A stretch of DNA of 64,000 bases from Blastomussa wellsi (taxonomy: Eukaryota > Cnidaria > Anthozoa > Scleractinia > Plerogyridae). Shown here piece after piece: positions 48,191-60,837 of the stretch. The stretch's first letter is position 1, and every line of letters begins with the position of its first letter. The position numbers and the translations under genes were made by a program. Below the pieces are notes generated by a model that saw only the letters and a program-made list of their open reading frames with translations, searched no databases and had not been told where the DNA came from. The stretch lies in contig OX393568.1 of the NCBI GenBank assembly GCA_947652115.1, forward strand, positions 19,382,738-19,446,737. Reading direction: 5' to 3'.

Positions 48191-49103
48191 GTATCAAAGC
48201 GCAAATAGCTGTCAAGCAACTTGTGTATTTCTACGAAAGTTACTGATAAAACGTCTCATTATTAAAACGTTTCAAGTTGGTTTCATGAGATTCTTAAGCA
48301 TATTGTTAAGTTTGCTTGTTTGCAGGACGCTTGTTTCCACCACGTGCCGTGACTGCAAAAGAGTAAATTTGCATAGAAGCGGAACACGGTGAATGAAATC
48401 CGTACAGATAAGAGCGAAGTTCGAGCCCTCTTCAGGGCTTTGGTCCAGCCCTCCTTTGTGTTCATTACAGGACATTTTCCCCACACATCAGCTCCTTGAA
48501 GATATCTTATAATGGTATGGACTAGCATCTTTCCAAGACCTTCCAACAGACCTAGGCAAAATTACTGCACACATATGCGAGCAAACAAAGTACAGGCGGA
48601 TTTACAAGTGGAATTGAACCACGGAAATTGCATGTAGGAGAACTTGGCTTTTTCAGGTTTTAGTTACCTTCAACTATAGGCTGGGATACGTCTGAGAGCA
48701 AAAACGTAATTTCATGGTGATAAATCGGTGATAAATTAAATCCCTCGACTAACTTGTGTCATTAACAAAGATACATTCACAGCTCACGTCGAGTGATGCC
48801 AGTTGATCTCAGTCGATCAAGTTCTGATGCTGAAAGAAGGACAAAGCAAAACCCAGTAATTTTCCAGCGCGAATTAGATTGTTCCTGAAATCCGACGTGC
48901 GGTAGAAAAAGTTAAATATTATGGAATTCAGGGCAAAACACTAGGAAAAGAGACTTCCTGAAGTCTTAAGTGTGAATCATAAAGCGTCGACACAGAATAA
49001 TCGGCCATATCGGTGGACTGAACAATACAAAATTGTTGCGCAAAATTTGCATAAAAATAGAGTTTAGTTCCCAAAGGAGAGAAAGTCTATTGTTCTAGTC
49101 CAC

Positions 49104-49134
<31 letters not shown>

Positions 49135-49429
49135 GATCAATTGGCCATTTCCTAGTTCTCTTTTGCCTCAGCATCAAAATGAGTCTAATATGTCAAACTC
49201 GCCCTAAGCCTTCTCGGTAAGTTAGGTCTGTTTTGTAAATGGAACACTGCCAATCCCAAACGGAAATTTCCATTAGAGATTTTTGCTTTCCATACTATAA
49301 TTTGATCTATCCTATGATACAAACATTGCCTAGGGTAGTGCTTGTAAAACTCACTTAAAAAAAAAACACAAGCAAAGCAAAATCACGTTATCCGTGTTAT
49401 GTTCTTTGCTAATCTCTATGGCGATAATA

Positions 49430-49910
49430 AAGCGTTGCCTGTACTAAACCTGCTGGACCTTCTCACCGTAGAAAATATTTCTGAGCTGCGTTTGCTCCAA
49501 TTTTCTCACCAATGACATAATAAACAGCTCCCAAGACTTTCGTTACGGAAGTGACGTCCATTCGTATTACACCAGATATGCCTTGAAAGGTAACTTCTAT
49601 AAAGCACGATTCAAAACTAACATGGGAAAAAATTCATCAGCTTTAGGAGTTTCCCTTTGGCAAAATGTACCTCAATCATTTAAAGAACTCAGCCCTTCTA
49701 GCTTTTCAAAGAAAGATAACATCTGATTATACCCCCTTAACTTATTTCAGAAATACGCTTACTACTATTATAAGCGCTTAAGTTTGTTTTTCACAGAATT
49801 CTCTGTTTCGTTGTGTTTGTCGTTTGTGTTATTATGTCTACATCTAAATAAATAACGTAACTTCACCAGTGCCTAACTAGAAAACTACAGTTAATTTAGG
49901 CACTGGACAT
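49430..49910 (+). mobile_element. 3' end of a non-LTR (LINE-type) retrotransposon, 5'-truncated
   Basis: The end of a reverse-transcriptase ORF, read with one frameshift near 49510. It shows LNLLDLLTVENISELRLLQ, then DVHSYYTRYALKGNFYKARF and SLWQNVPQSFKELSPSSFSK, matching the conserved C-terminal R-T-N...G..LWN.LP..I.....S.FK pattern of LINE proteins, and stops at TGA 49724-49726. The 3' part has a stem at 49868-49908 (CCAGTGCCTAA with TTAGGCACTGG), a common LINE tail structure. The catalytic RT domain is absent, so the copy is dead. Confidence 0.75.
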
Positions 49911-52628
49911 TTCTGTCCTATAAAAATATTTACTTAGTTATAATAATTCTTGGTAAGAAAATATAACAAAAAATTGGCTAAGTCAATACCTTTGAATAAT
50001 ATCATTGTAAATGAAATGTGAATGAAGTTGTTGTTGTCGTATTTGCACAAACTGTCGATCAAACGGTCAGGGCCGCATCTAGGATTTTTTGTCTGCGGGG
50101 TCAAACTCCGCACAAAAAAAATTAGCCAAGCAAAATCAAACACTATGTTAGAAAAGAAACATTTCGTTTTCCTCGCGGGGACAACTGCCTCCCCCCCCCC
50201 CCCTGCCCCTGCTCTGTACGGCTCTGCTGGTTTTCCATGTAAATGGTAAACTAACCTTTGATCATGCCCTCCCTCCCTAATTGTTTTTCTTCTCTATCAT
50301 TTGAAAAAAACGTCTCTGGGGACGACAAAGTTTTCCTTTGAAAAATACCTTTTCCCTCCGTTTTCGAATTGTTTTCTCTCGTCCACACGAAAAGGTTGAA
50401 ACGACTGCCGGCTTGGCGAAACGCCAAACCGGCCGGGAGCGAAGAAAGACCAACTCTTTTAGCCAAATGAATGAAAATGTGTTATTGAATGTTGTTGGGG
50501 AAATTTTTTTCCAGCCAGCAGTTAGAACAACAAACGAGCGGAAATGGCACGGAAAACCGTTGAAATCCGGCTCATCCTCGGTGTAAAAACCTGTGAAACT
50601 CACGAGAGACGTAAAATAAAGAACGAACAAGACAACAAAGAACCTCGAAACAATAAAAAACAGAAAAACAATAGATCAAAAACAAAGAAAAAAGTCACAG
50701 GTTTTTACACCGGGGTAAACCCTGAAATGAAATCCGCTCTCAAGCCCTCGTCGAGTAGTTTCTTCAGTCGCCCTTTTGAGTTTCAATCAGCCAGCGCAAA
50801 ACTGAATGACATTTTTTTCAATGACAACTCCCATGAGAAAACAAACACGGAAACATTTTGCCAGGCAGCAACATTTGCGCTGGAGAACAAATAAAGTGAG
50901 GAACAGATTCGTTGGGTGCCCTGAAATTCAGCGGGTTGTATTCGTATGTGTGTTTATTTTTTCTCTGGTTGTTTGACTCATTTCGCGTATCTGTCTTCAC
51001 TAACCACTTGAAAATGTTCAAGGAAATAGTGTAGGAGCTGCTTCTACTACAGCACAATGCGACGTTTTAAGAAAAAATATGAGAAAAATATTTCGAAAAT
51101 TGTCGACATTTGTCGGGCAAAACGATCTCAAGATTCGGGCCCCCACACCAGTTGCAATTTTTGGGCGGCTGCATATCGGTTTAAGGTTAACACAGTCGGA
51201 AACTGTGTAATTTTTTGGGGCAGGGAGGTCAACCGGCCCCCGCCCCCCAAATCCGAGGGTGAGCGTACGCCTATGAATGTGATCGACGTAATCGTTTCTG
51301 AAACGTTGCGTTTTCACCGTACACACGCTGAACACCAAAACGGCGCTTTCAAAACTCTTCACATTGGATAGGGTTTTCGTTTTCGTGAGTTTTCTTTTTT
51401 AAGAACAGACTACTACTTTACGTAAACTATTTGTTGACACCTACTTGCAAAAGACCATGCTCCTCGTTATATAAACACCCAAGGGGCATATTGAAAGCCA
51501 TTTTTATCCCATCAAATTAAAACTTCGTTGTTTGAATTTCCAAGACGCGCGTGGGATCCAGGTGGTCAGTGTATCTGAGCATGAGAGCCTGGAACAAGCT
51601 AACGAATAGTAAAAATTCGGTTAAATATACTATCGTTTTCACCTCATCTTGGAAAAGTTGTTTCATTGTAAAGGGCCTGATTGCATAGCGAATTTCAGCC
51701 GAACTTCGGAATACTCGGCCACTCACGCCCGTGGCCGGGTATTCTGGAGTTTAGCAGAGATTTCAGCTCGGCTTCCAGAACAAATCTTCTTAAAAGCGTT
51801 TGCTGTTACACGTCAAGCTGAATTTCAGAGACAGAACGGCGGTTTGAAATGTGAGCCTTACAGCTCGTATTCAACGTGATCTGAAAAGCACAGAAACAAA
51901 TATTTTTACCCTTTCAAATGCTTTTCTCAAGCATTCCGAACTGAAACCCTGCGTCATTGGTCCTCATTGGTAGCGACATTCTTCTTTAAAACTCCTCTAC
52001 CCCACAAAGAAGACTGACTATAGCTATTCCGAGGATATGCGCGCAATATTCGCCGCATTGACAATCAGGACAGAAGGTTTAAGTCGACCACGAGAAGCAA
52101 TGACCGGAAAATGCGTAGTCTGTGGGGACAAAAATCAATGGGCCATTTAAGGAATATTTTTAAAATGCTAATTTGGCTCCTCGGCTTTTTGACTCTGGGG
52201 AATAAAACAAAACAAAATCAACGGCCATGTGTTGACAACGAGGTATGAGAGTGATTGTTTTATTCTCGGGAGCAAAGATATTTTGAGAAATTAGCTGAGC
52301 GTGTAGTGCAAGCTACTACTGTATTCATCTCTTATTATTAATTTACACAACTACTAATATTTATAAGAGATTATATACTATCCTTGGGGAGCAAAAACTT
52401 GTGCATTAAAATGATAATATTCATTGAAATATACTTCCTCCTGTTTATTTTTGCCTTGAAAACTATACGAAATACAAAACAAACAAAATAATCGATTTTT
52501 GTACACCAAACCGATGAAACTTTTTCTGAAGAACGGCAAAAATCTGCTATTCGCGCTAAAATGAGCCTCAAGCCGGTCAGCGGCGATTCGCAATGTAGCA
52601 AATAACAACATGCGTGGTTCTGTGCTGT

Positions 52629-52662
52629 GATTGGCTAATGCTTGACTAGCGGGATTCTTGAA
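52629..52662 (+). promoter_or_regulatory. Cyclin A promoter: inverted CCAAT box plus CDE/CHR-like tandem site
   Basis: GATTGGC (inverted CCAAT) lies at 52629-52635. Downstream, AGCGG at 52648-52652 and CTTGAA at 52657-52662 are separated by 4 bp, the spacing of the CDE/CHR element of vertebrate cell-cycle genes. The segment TAGCGGGATTCTTGAA closely resembles, from memory, the human CCNA2 site (CGCGGGATACTTGAA). It lies about 200 bp upstream of the cyclin A ATG. Such sites are bound by DREAM and B-MYB-MuvB complexes to delay transcription to S-G2. Confidence 0.6.
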
Positions 52663-52865
52663 ATGTGAAAGAACTGAACGTTCGCATTCGCGAGTCCATC
52701 ACAACGCCAAAAGTTGGACGAAGGTAGAACTAAACTCCCGCTGATATACAGAATTGGAAGTATTTTCAACTTAGTTTATCATAGTAATTTTAGCAATTTC
52801 CCAACAGTTAGGTTTAGTTCGCTTTCGAATTTGTAGTCGCTAGTTCAACCGCTTATTCGTCAAAA

Positions 52866-55800
52866 ATGTCGTTGGCCTTTCGCATCACAAACAACTTCCA
52901 GGATAACCAAGAAAGCAACGCTTTGAAGAAAGCTAAAATGGAAGACGGGCAAGCAAGAGCAACACAGCAAGGGCAAAAGCGAGCGGCTTTGGGCACAATA
53001 ACGAACAACGCAAGCTTGAGAATTCAACCATTCCGAGCTGCCAAACAACAGGTCAGTGAACGCTCGCCCGATCAATTTCAGTGAATTTTCAGAACTTTAA
53101 ACTTCATGTACGTTTCGTCTGCTTGTTAAAGAAACCCTTTCCGTTTTTTTTCCTTTGTTAAATTTAGGCTGGCTTGGCGGGTCCTTCGTTCTCCTTCGGC
53201 GCCGCAAAGAACGACGAAAATGCATTCAGTCGTGCACAACAAAAGACTGCCTTCGCCGTACCGACAACTGCACAGCAAAGTTTTACCATTCACGTTGACC
53301 CCGAACCCGTTCTTGCAAGTGCTCAGAACACAGCATTTCTCACAAACTCCACGGCCCAAGAGCTAAACCCGGCCGTAACATCGCTTTCACGACCTGCTTT
53401 GACAAATGTGTTCGTCGCGAACAGCGCCGGAGAAGAAGGTGAGCACAACAGGCAAAAATGTTGGCGAGTTGAGAATTTTGAGCTGCCGTTTTAAAACGCG
53501 CAACGTTTTGAATTTGACAGTACAGTTTCAGTTGTCTTTTTAAGCCCTTCGCTTTTACGTGTTCGCAAAAAAAGCGGAATATTGTATTTATTTCTCTTTT
53601 TTATTTTGCAGTTGACTCGCCGATGGTTATCGACTCGAGCGATGACGAGGACTTTGAATGCTCAAAGGAAACAACGCCAGAAATACACAACATAGATAGC
53701 GGCAACGACATCTTCGCGGTCACGGAATATGCTTCTGAAATATACCAATACTTGAAGCAAGCCGAGGTATTTCTTTGCGTCTTTGTATATTATGTTTGAG
53801 AGGGCGCGCGTTGTTGAGTCTGCGTGTGTCTGCAAGAAAATGAAGTTTATAAAATGAAATTTTTGCAGAAAAAAATATTGTAAAAGTACAACCAAACATT
53901 ATCATAGTTTAACATCCCCTCATTCCTCAACCCCTTATTTCTCTCTTACATGTAACTATCTCTAAACTTCCCCTTTCAGCAGCTTTTCAGCTGTGGGCCA
54001 TTCCATTTTATATCGAGTGTGTTAAAGGGGCTTAGACAGTCGTTTCTGAGGGGGTAGCTCATCGGCTTTCTATGATCTAATATTTCTGAGGGGGTAAGGA
54101 GAGAAGAGGACTTTTTTGCTGAAGGAGTAAAGAAATATGTCATTTCTGAGACGGGGGGGGGGGCGTATTGGCAGTTTGATCTTTTTTCCTAGTGGGAAAA
54201 TTTGGTCTTGCCTCTACAAAAAGGGGGGGGGGGGGATGGGGTGGGGGTGTATATAAAATGGAATGGCCCTATTGGTTTGATCACAAAATTTATTATCTCC
54301 CTGGGGTGTTTCTGATAACAGAACAATATTTGCAAGTCCAGTTGTGTGTGCAAGGGAGGGGGAGAGGGGGTCAGTGGTAAATTACATGAGTACTCTTGTA
54401 ATAGGTGTTGGTACAACTGGTAACTCTTGCCAACTATTTTGGAACAGTGTTCTTTTCAATCACAGGATCATACTTTTAGCTCTAAAGTCATTGGGGAACT
54501 GAACTAAACTCTGTGCTGGGCTTCTAAGCATTGGACATTTTTGCATTATCTGCAGAGAGAAACTTAACATGTATTTTAAAATGTGCAGTCAAAAGATATG
54601 TCTGGGACTTCACTGTAGTAGTGGTCAAAATCTGACAGCCAATTTCTCCTAGAAAATGAATAAAACAAGCGAAAAAAAGTATCTGTTCATGCAGAAGTAA
54701 AACACTTCTTGACAGAAACAAAATCTTGATGGTACAAATGCAGGAGTGAGCCTGATCATGTTGTCTGGTTGTCCTTGTGTAGCCCTGGGTAATGAACAAT
54801 GACTGTTTTGATAATCCGAGCAGAAGTTTCTAAAGACTTCTAAGGTTGTCAAAACACCAGTCTCTTCAACCAAAAACGGTCCTTTTCAGGGCAACTCAAC
54901 CAGATGATCAGACTACACGATCAAAATTGTGAGCAGTGCACTTCCAAAATGTTGAGAGGAATAAATAACCATACCAAGTTTAATATATAGTGTGTTTTAT
55001 TCATTTAGCTCAAGCACCGGCCCAAGCCTGGCTACATGAAGAAACAGCCCGATATCAACCACAGCATGCGTGCAATTCTTGTTGACTGGTTGGTTGAAGT
55101 TGCTGAAGAATACAAACTTTTACCTCAGACACTCTATTTGACAGTTTCTTATATTGACCGTTTCCTGTCAGCCATGTCTGTGCTGCGGGGAAAGCTTCAA
55201 CTTGTGGGAACTGCATGCATGTTGGTAGCTGCCAAGTTTGAAGAGATTTATCCACCTGAAGTGACAGAATTCGTTTACATCACAGATGACACTTACACTT
55301 CCAAGCAGGTATTAACTACATTCAGGGGTTTCAAACCAAGCCAGCAATTGCTGGGGCTCTACTAGTTATGACTATTAACGCCAACGGCTTCTCTGGTCAT
55401 AGCAATCAGCTTGCGACAAAAAGCTCACTTCTTACAGCAGCCTTGGATTATAAGAAGCAACTTAGCCTTCTGACATGAATAAAATTGTGGCATTATATCC
55501 AATTTTTAAATTTCTGGGGTTATGTCTCAAATGGAATATTCCCTCATTCTCCATGTGACTGTTGTCTTATAATTCCCCAAACCCTCAGAGCTATGTTCTC
55601 AAGTATTGAATACATGTTTCAGGGGTTTGAATATGATTTGAAGTAGGTTTTAGCGACTGGACAAGTAGGCGGCTGTTATAAGTGAGCTTTTTTGTTGCAA
55701 GCTGACTGCTATCACCAGAGGAGCCAGTGGCATAATAACCAAGTAACCGGTGGAACTCCGGCAGTCGCCGGCTTGTTATGAAACCCCTGATGTTTTATTT

Positions 55801-58800
55801 AAATACATTGCCTATGATATGTGTGGAGTAGTTTAATATGCGAGTTATTGAATTATATACATCATCATAAAGTCAAAATCACCAATCCTTGTATTGGCAT
55901 TTCTTGGTACTTGTGCATCATGAAATGACTGCCAAATCTTGCATGCAATACATGTATCTCCAATCCTTTCAAACACTCCAAATCACTAAGCTCCATTTTT
56001 ATTTATTTTCAGGTTCTGAAAATGGAATCTCTTATTCTCAAGACTTTAGGATTTGATATTTGTGTACCAACAATATTAAATTTTCTTGAAAGATATTTAA
56101 AGGCTACTGAATGTTCCATGGCAGACAGCCCTAAAGTTGAGGCATTAACAAAGGTGATCTGAAGTTTACACATGACTTGCACCATGTAGATTGACAATTT
56201 TCTCAATGAAATATTTCCTTATTTATAACCTGTCACAAGGTTCTATTTTTAATTTCAGTGGCTCAAAATTGTGACACATAGGAAAAAAATGAAGAACATT
56301 TTACAAGTGAAGTGGAATCTAAGTGTGTTTAGGCTTGGGAATTTTGGGAACAACAAATTGGCTGTAAAATTACCAGCTTTAAAATGAAGAAAGGGAAACC
56401 ACTTTTTAAACAGGTTATCAAAAAGTGCAAGAAATTCTTAAAGAAATCATTCCGAATGCAGATTGCTGTGAACTTGTTATTGTATGATTGCAGTGTATGT
56501 AGGCTCCAGTGAAATCCTGTTTCTAGTGGGTTTGACTGTTTAATACCTGGGGAGATCAAATGAAAGGTTAATGTGTGTGGGAATAAAGTGAGTTGGGGGG
56601 GCATGGATGCTGCAGTGTGCCATACCAGCATTAGTTTAAGTGTCAGCTTTAAATCTTGTATAATTTACTTTTTGTTTTAGTATCTATGTGAGCTTACAAT
56701 GCTGGATGCTGATCCCTTTTTGAAGTATCTTCCATCTACAATTGCCGCTAGTGCTGTTGTTTTGTCGCTTCACACTCTTGGACATACATCATGGGTAAAA
56801 CTCAATCCTGTCTGCTACAGTAGTAGTTACTTCGTAGACCAAATCAAGGCGTTATAAGAGTGTTCTGTGTCTGTCCAGGATAAGTTGATTGTCAGTCCTG
56901 TCAAACAAGTAACTTCTTATTACAATTTTCTTACCTGATGCAGACTGAGGCAAATTGTCTGTCAACTAAATTGTAATGATTATAAGCTAGACAAGCCTGC
57001 TAGGCTAGTTTTCCTTCAGTGAACACAAGTAAAGGAATCAATTGAGGTTTAGGGAATGTTTGAAATTTTTATTAAATTGTAGTGTACCCCTCTTGAAACC
57101 TTGACTTCACTGATCCTTTGTTTGGGGTCAGTTAAGCATAATTTGAAAATAGCCTATTGAGAGCTGCTTGTCCAAAAAGTAAGGATTGCTTCAACCATGT
57201 GTTGTAGCAGTTCTCGTCACTTTTTTCTCCTTACTCAGAAGACCGTAAACACCAAAAATATTTACGCTATGTTTTGTTACATAACAAGAAAAAAGCTAAT
57301 CTGGTGTGGGAAGTAAAACCACAAACAACAATTACAATTAGTCTTTCCCGTAAAACTGAACACCAGAAAAAATTTCTGGAATGTTTGTTGTGTAGAGACC
57401 AATCGCAGCAAACTTAAGATGCGTGATCAAACCTCAAAACCACAAACTAATGACCGTTGTTGTTTGCGGTTTAGTTTTCTCACACCTGATTGGCTTTTTC
57501 TTTGTAACACAATAACATTCCATAAACATTTCTGGTGTTCACGGTTTTACGGGAAATACTGTAAGGCCATTTATGAGCTCTCTTGAGCTATGAGCTCTCT
57601 CTTGAGTCGAGTGGGAAGCCCTATGAAAATGTTTTAACCGTTGGTCAGACGGGTTCTCCATAATCAACATTCCTGACGTATTTCAGATATTCAAAGTTCC
57701 TTGAGTTTGACATAAATGAATGAATCGGAAGACACTTCCAGTTTGAATCTCAAATATTATTCTCTGTGTTTAGAATGCAACATTATCTCACTACACTGGG
57801 TTCCAGCTTCATGATCTCCAAGCATGTGTCCATGATCTTCATCGCACATTCAGCCATGCAGCAAAACATCCTCAGCAAGCTATTAGGGAAAAATACAAGA
57901 ATTCTAGGTAACAATTCTGCAACTTGTTTTCAACAGTGTTAATGACTGCATGTATCTTATGGTCCGTGAATTCACGAAAATAAAGTTTCCTGATTTTTTT
58001 CAGAAATTAAAATATGTAAAACTCAAAAATAAAACAAATAACCAACATGACAAGTAATCTGACATACATGTCTGAATCTGTCGTGCAAGCACAGTCTCGC
58101 AACGTCAATTGAATTTGCATGTATCACCGAGGGGACCTCTTTACTGAAAGCCCTGAGGTTTTTTGACGTCTCCTTGCCACTAATCACTCCTTTTTTGTTT
58201 TTTATTAAAATGATGTAAATATGTGGTAAAGAAACATTGAATTGAAAAAGAAAAACAAGGCCCAATTTGAAGCAGCTTTTCATGTGATGAGCCCTGTCAT
58301 AATGGTGAGACAAAAGTCCTGCAAATAGTTTTCTTCTTGGGTTTGCAAGTGATAAATTTTTCAGTTCTTGCCATCAACTGTCTCCTCTCTATCAAAATGC
58401 TTGCTACCAGTGCTGAATAATTGAAGAATTTTAAAAATAGAGGTTGAGATGAAGTATTTGACTGATAATGTAAAAAACATTTTTCTTGAGTTATCAGGAC
58501 AAACCCAGGAGGAACGTTTTCAAGAGTTTGCAAAACTATGAGAAATGCCTCTGTGCTCGAAATTAGGGAAAATATCCAGGTTGTCCTTATGGCAAATTCT
58601 GGATGATCTCGGACAACCAGCCCTTTATTTTTCCTAACTGGTTGCCCAAACAAAGTTTTAGTTGTCTTGGGAAACCGGGAAACCGCTTATTTTGAGCAAT
58701 GTCTTTTTAACTGGCTGTTTTTTACTATGACTGTTCTTTTCATTTCAGCTTCCACGGAGTGGCAAATCTTCAAGCTCCAGAGATGCTACCCCTAGTTTAA
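52866..58800 (+). CDS. CCNA: Cyclin A, 8 exons, complete
   Basis: S- and G2/M-phase cyclin that activates CDK2 and CDK1. Exons: 52866-53051, 53168-53438, 53612-53766, 55009-55308, 56013-56153, 56681-56794, 57774-57907, 58749-58800. They join to 1353 nt (450 residues, usual for the family). Residues 39-47, RAALGTITN, fit the APC/C destruction box RxxLxxxxN. Residues 224-228, MRAIL, are the hydrophobic RxL-docking patch, followed by [20 protein letters not shown] in the first cyclin box. [20 protein letters not shown] and [18 protein letters not shown] follow, then the second cyclin box (exons 5-7). The N-terminus is disordered with an acidic DSSDDEDFE stretch. No second ATG competes with 52866. 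Similarity is clearly to A-type and not B-type cyclins. Introns carry three foldback elements. Confidence 0.96.
53993..54272. repeat. Foldback element in cyclin A intron 3
   Basis: GGGCCATTCCATTTTATATC at the left is the complement of TATATAAAATGGAATGGCCC at the right. The body includes three TTTCTGAGGGGGTA-like repeats (54045, 54085, 54142) and a poly-G tract. No ORF. Confidence 0.8.
55322..55793. repeat. Foldback element in cyclin A intron 4
   Basis: The ends CAGGGGTTTCA and TGAAACCCCTG are complementary. Long inner arms are TAGCAATCAGCTTGCGACAA with AAAAGCTCACTT, and their complement near 55680-55720. The element starts only 13 bp past the exon 4 donor. Confidence 0.82.
57241..57555. repeat. 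Foldback element in cyclin A intron 6
   Basis: Left ACCGTAAACACCAAAAATAT and right ATTTCTGGTGTTCACGGT are inverted, and inner arms AAAGCTAATCTGGTGTGGGA and CACACCTGATTGGCTTT continue the pairing. No ORF. Confidence 0.78.
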
Positions 58801-59301
58801 ATTCTGAATAATGATCAAAAGAGTGACTATAATGTAAATATTTACTGCCTTTCAATTCTGAAAAGAGACTTTATTAGAAAATACCTTCAATTATTCTGTG
58901 TTATGAAAGATTTGAAATACTTCTGATGTCAAAGACATTTTTACTTGCAAATTGCACAATCAGTTGTGGATTATATTGCTACCTTGCCTTGCCAAAATTA
59001 TTTTTCATCCTTAGCGGTTTGTAACAAAGTTGTAAAAATGTATAGACTTTTTACTCGCTTCAGAACATGGAGCACAAAGTTTTATATTTTTTATCTTAGA
59101 CATGGCATTGAATTGTAAAGGTAGATGCTAATTTCATTTCGTAGGACTTGTCTTGTCAAAATTTCTAACCTAACCAAATTTTAAAAACTATGATCATTTT
59201 ATTCTAATAATGAACTTTTTAGGTATACACATCATAAATGTAGTTAGAAATGCATTTATTATTTTAAAAGTATGTTTCTTGTTTAACTGTAAAATATGTA
59301 T

Positions 59302-59307
59302 AATAAA
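59302..59307 (+). terminator. Polyadenylation signal of cyclin A
   Basis: AATAAA about 500 bp after the TAA stop and embedded in ATGTATAATAAAAAAAACC. It is the first canonical hexamer seen downstream and would give a 3' UTR of about 520 nt, which contains several ATTTA-like AT-rich stretches. Confidence 0.6.
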
Positions 59308-60033
59308 AAAAACCTGTACAAAAATGATGTTGCCATTTGATGACTTGGCTCGCTGCAAAAAGGTGGATCTTGCATACTGTATGCAAATGTAGTACATTGT
59401 TTTACCTTTGTTCGTGATACTATGTAGTTTGGGGCAGCATTATTTCTCATCATTTGTTTCTTTTGTTCTATGTCATCTGTGATTGGTACCCACAGAAGGA
59501 GCCAAAAAGGTTTTCCAACTGAGACTAGTTGATGCCAGAACAGTCCCATAGTTGCATGAGAGTGCCATGCAAAAAAATTATGACCACAAACACACAAAAC
59601 AACTTACTGGTTTGTTTTCCTTTTGTGAGGGTTCACACAGGTAAGGTTATGGAAAGTCACAAGTGCTCAACCTTAGTGGTTTAACCAGACTTTGCTTGGC
59701 TCATGTTTTCAACTTTTGGGCTCTTGGTGTAATACATTTTTAAAGAATGTGCACCCATATGGCTGCATGCAAAGTCCTAATGCCCTTGTGCTAAACTTAT
59801 AAAACCACTGAACCCTGTTTTGAGTGGTGCATTTGATCAATTTTGTCTCTAATCTTCAATCACTTGCTTTGATTGCCCCTTCCCCCACCCCCTCATACTT
59901 TGTGCTCACTGTTTCATTTTGTGTTGAAAAACTGAACAGTGGATGACTGACAATAAACAGATTTGTTTTCTGAGTTCATTTACTGGCAATGCACATGCAA
60001 AAAAATAAATGCAATCTTTAGTTTGGTACTTAC

Positions 60034-60170
60034 CTTTAAGTTCACAAATCTTGTTCCATGGTGTGCAACAAATGCAGACTGGAACTCCGGTTAGCCTGGA
60101 TGTCACTCTGCTGTAATGCCATATATCCAATTCTGCCAATATGCATTTGTTGCACACAGCACAAACCAAG
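60034..60170 (-). CDS. Possible internal exon of an unknown Cys-rich protein (orphan)
   Basis: On the minus strand a good acceptor (TTCTTTTGTAG) precedes and a consensus donor (GTAAGT) follows a 137-nt open stretch. It encodes about 45 residues: LVCAVCNKCILAELDIWHYS, then a middle SRVTSRLTG, then VPVCICCTPWNKICELK. The pattern C-x2-C-x2-C and C-x-C-C with a later C suggests a zinc- or disulfide-bound module. Entry phase is 2 and exit phase 1. No partner exon was found on either side, so this may be a lone exon of a gene hidden in this gap, a relic, or chance. No family is recognised. Confidence 0.3.
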
Positions 60171-60837
60171 CTACAAAAGAACCAATTCTTCCTTTGGTGT
60201 AAGCAAGAAAATGAATTTGTGATCGAAAGGTATCACAACCAAAATTGTTTGGGTAAAGCAGTGATCCTGAGTGATGTTACATGTAAAGCGATCTGATCAA
60301 AAATGCAACCCTGGAAAAACAAAAGTGCAAAAACAACTGCCCAAGTAATTTCTTTGGCCAATCACAAAGAACTGGGATCCAATCAGATAATGAATTGACT
60401 CGAAGAGATATTAGGGGCAGACCAACTTCTGGAGAGGCGGGGGTGTCGAAAAAAATAATTTGTGGATGTCTAGCAAGCTGAAAAAAAATTCCTGTACATG
60501 GAGGAAAAACATCATGCACCGAGAAAAAAATTCCTGTGCATGGATGAGTTTGAAAAATATTTTGTGCCTGCAGTAAATCACCCGACCCTCTCCCGCTCAG
60601 AAGTCGATGGTCCGCCCCTTGATTGAAAGCCTCGTTTACTGAGCAAATAAAGTACGTATAACAAATGAACTTCTTCCAAATTCCACCGACCTCTTCTCAA
60701 GAGCCCAGTTTTTCTTTGGTCAGCACCCGGAACCCTGACCCAGCTCTTCCACTGAGTACCAGGCCTTCTTAAGGGCAGTGGGGAAGTTGGCCCCCCGCCC
60801 CCGCACCCGTAAGAAAACCAGGGCCTGGAAAAGCTAT

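Larger units (their letters stand above)
46930..52600. other. Intergenic region before cyclin A
   Basis: No gene was recognised. Contents: a MITE family A copy (47964-48190), a non-LTR retrotransposon 3' end (49430-49910), hairpins near 50405-50430 (CCGGCTTGGCG/CGCCAAACCGG) and 50580-50712 (GTGTAAAAACCTGTGA and complement), and poly-C or poly-G tracts near 50195 and 51240. Splice-like open stretches at 47119-47244 and 47341-47430 do not join in frame with each other or with the upstream candidate gene. Confidence 0.55.

Noticed and set aside
50544..50894. 116-codon Lys/Asn-rich ORF
   Set aside because: It spans a hairpin repeat (GTGTAAAAACCTGTGA and its complement) and has no recognisable domain.
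59283..59597. 104-codon minus-strand ORF
   Set aside because: Overlaps the cyclin A 3' UTR and its polyadenylation signal, and no domain or splice partner was found.
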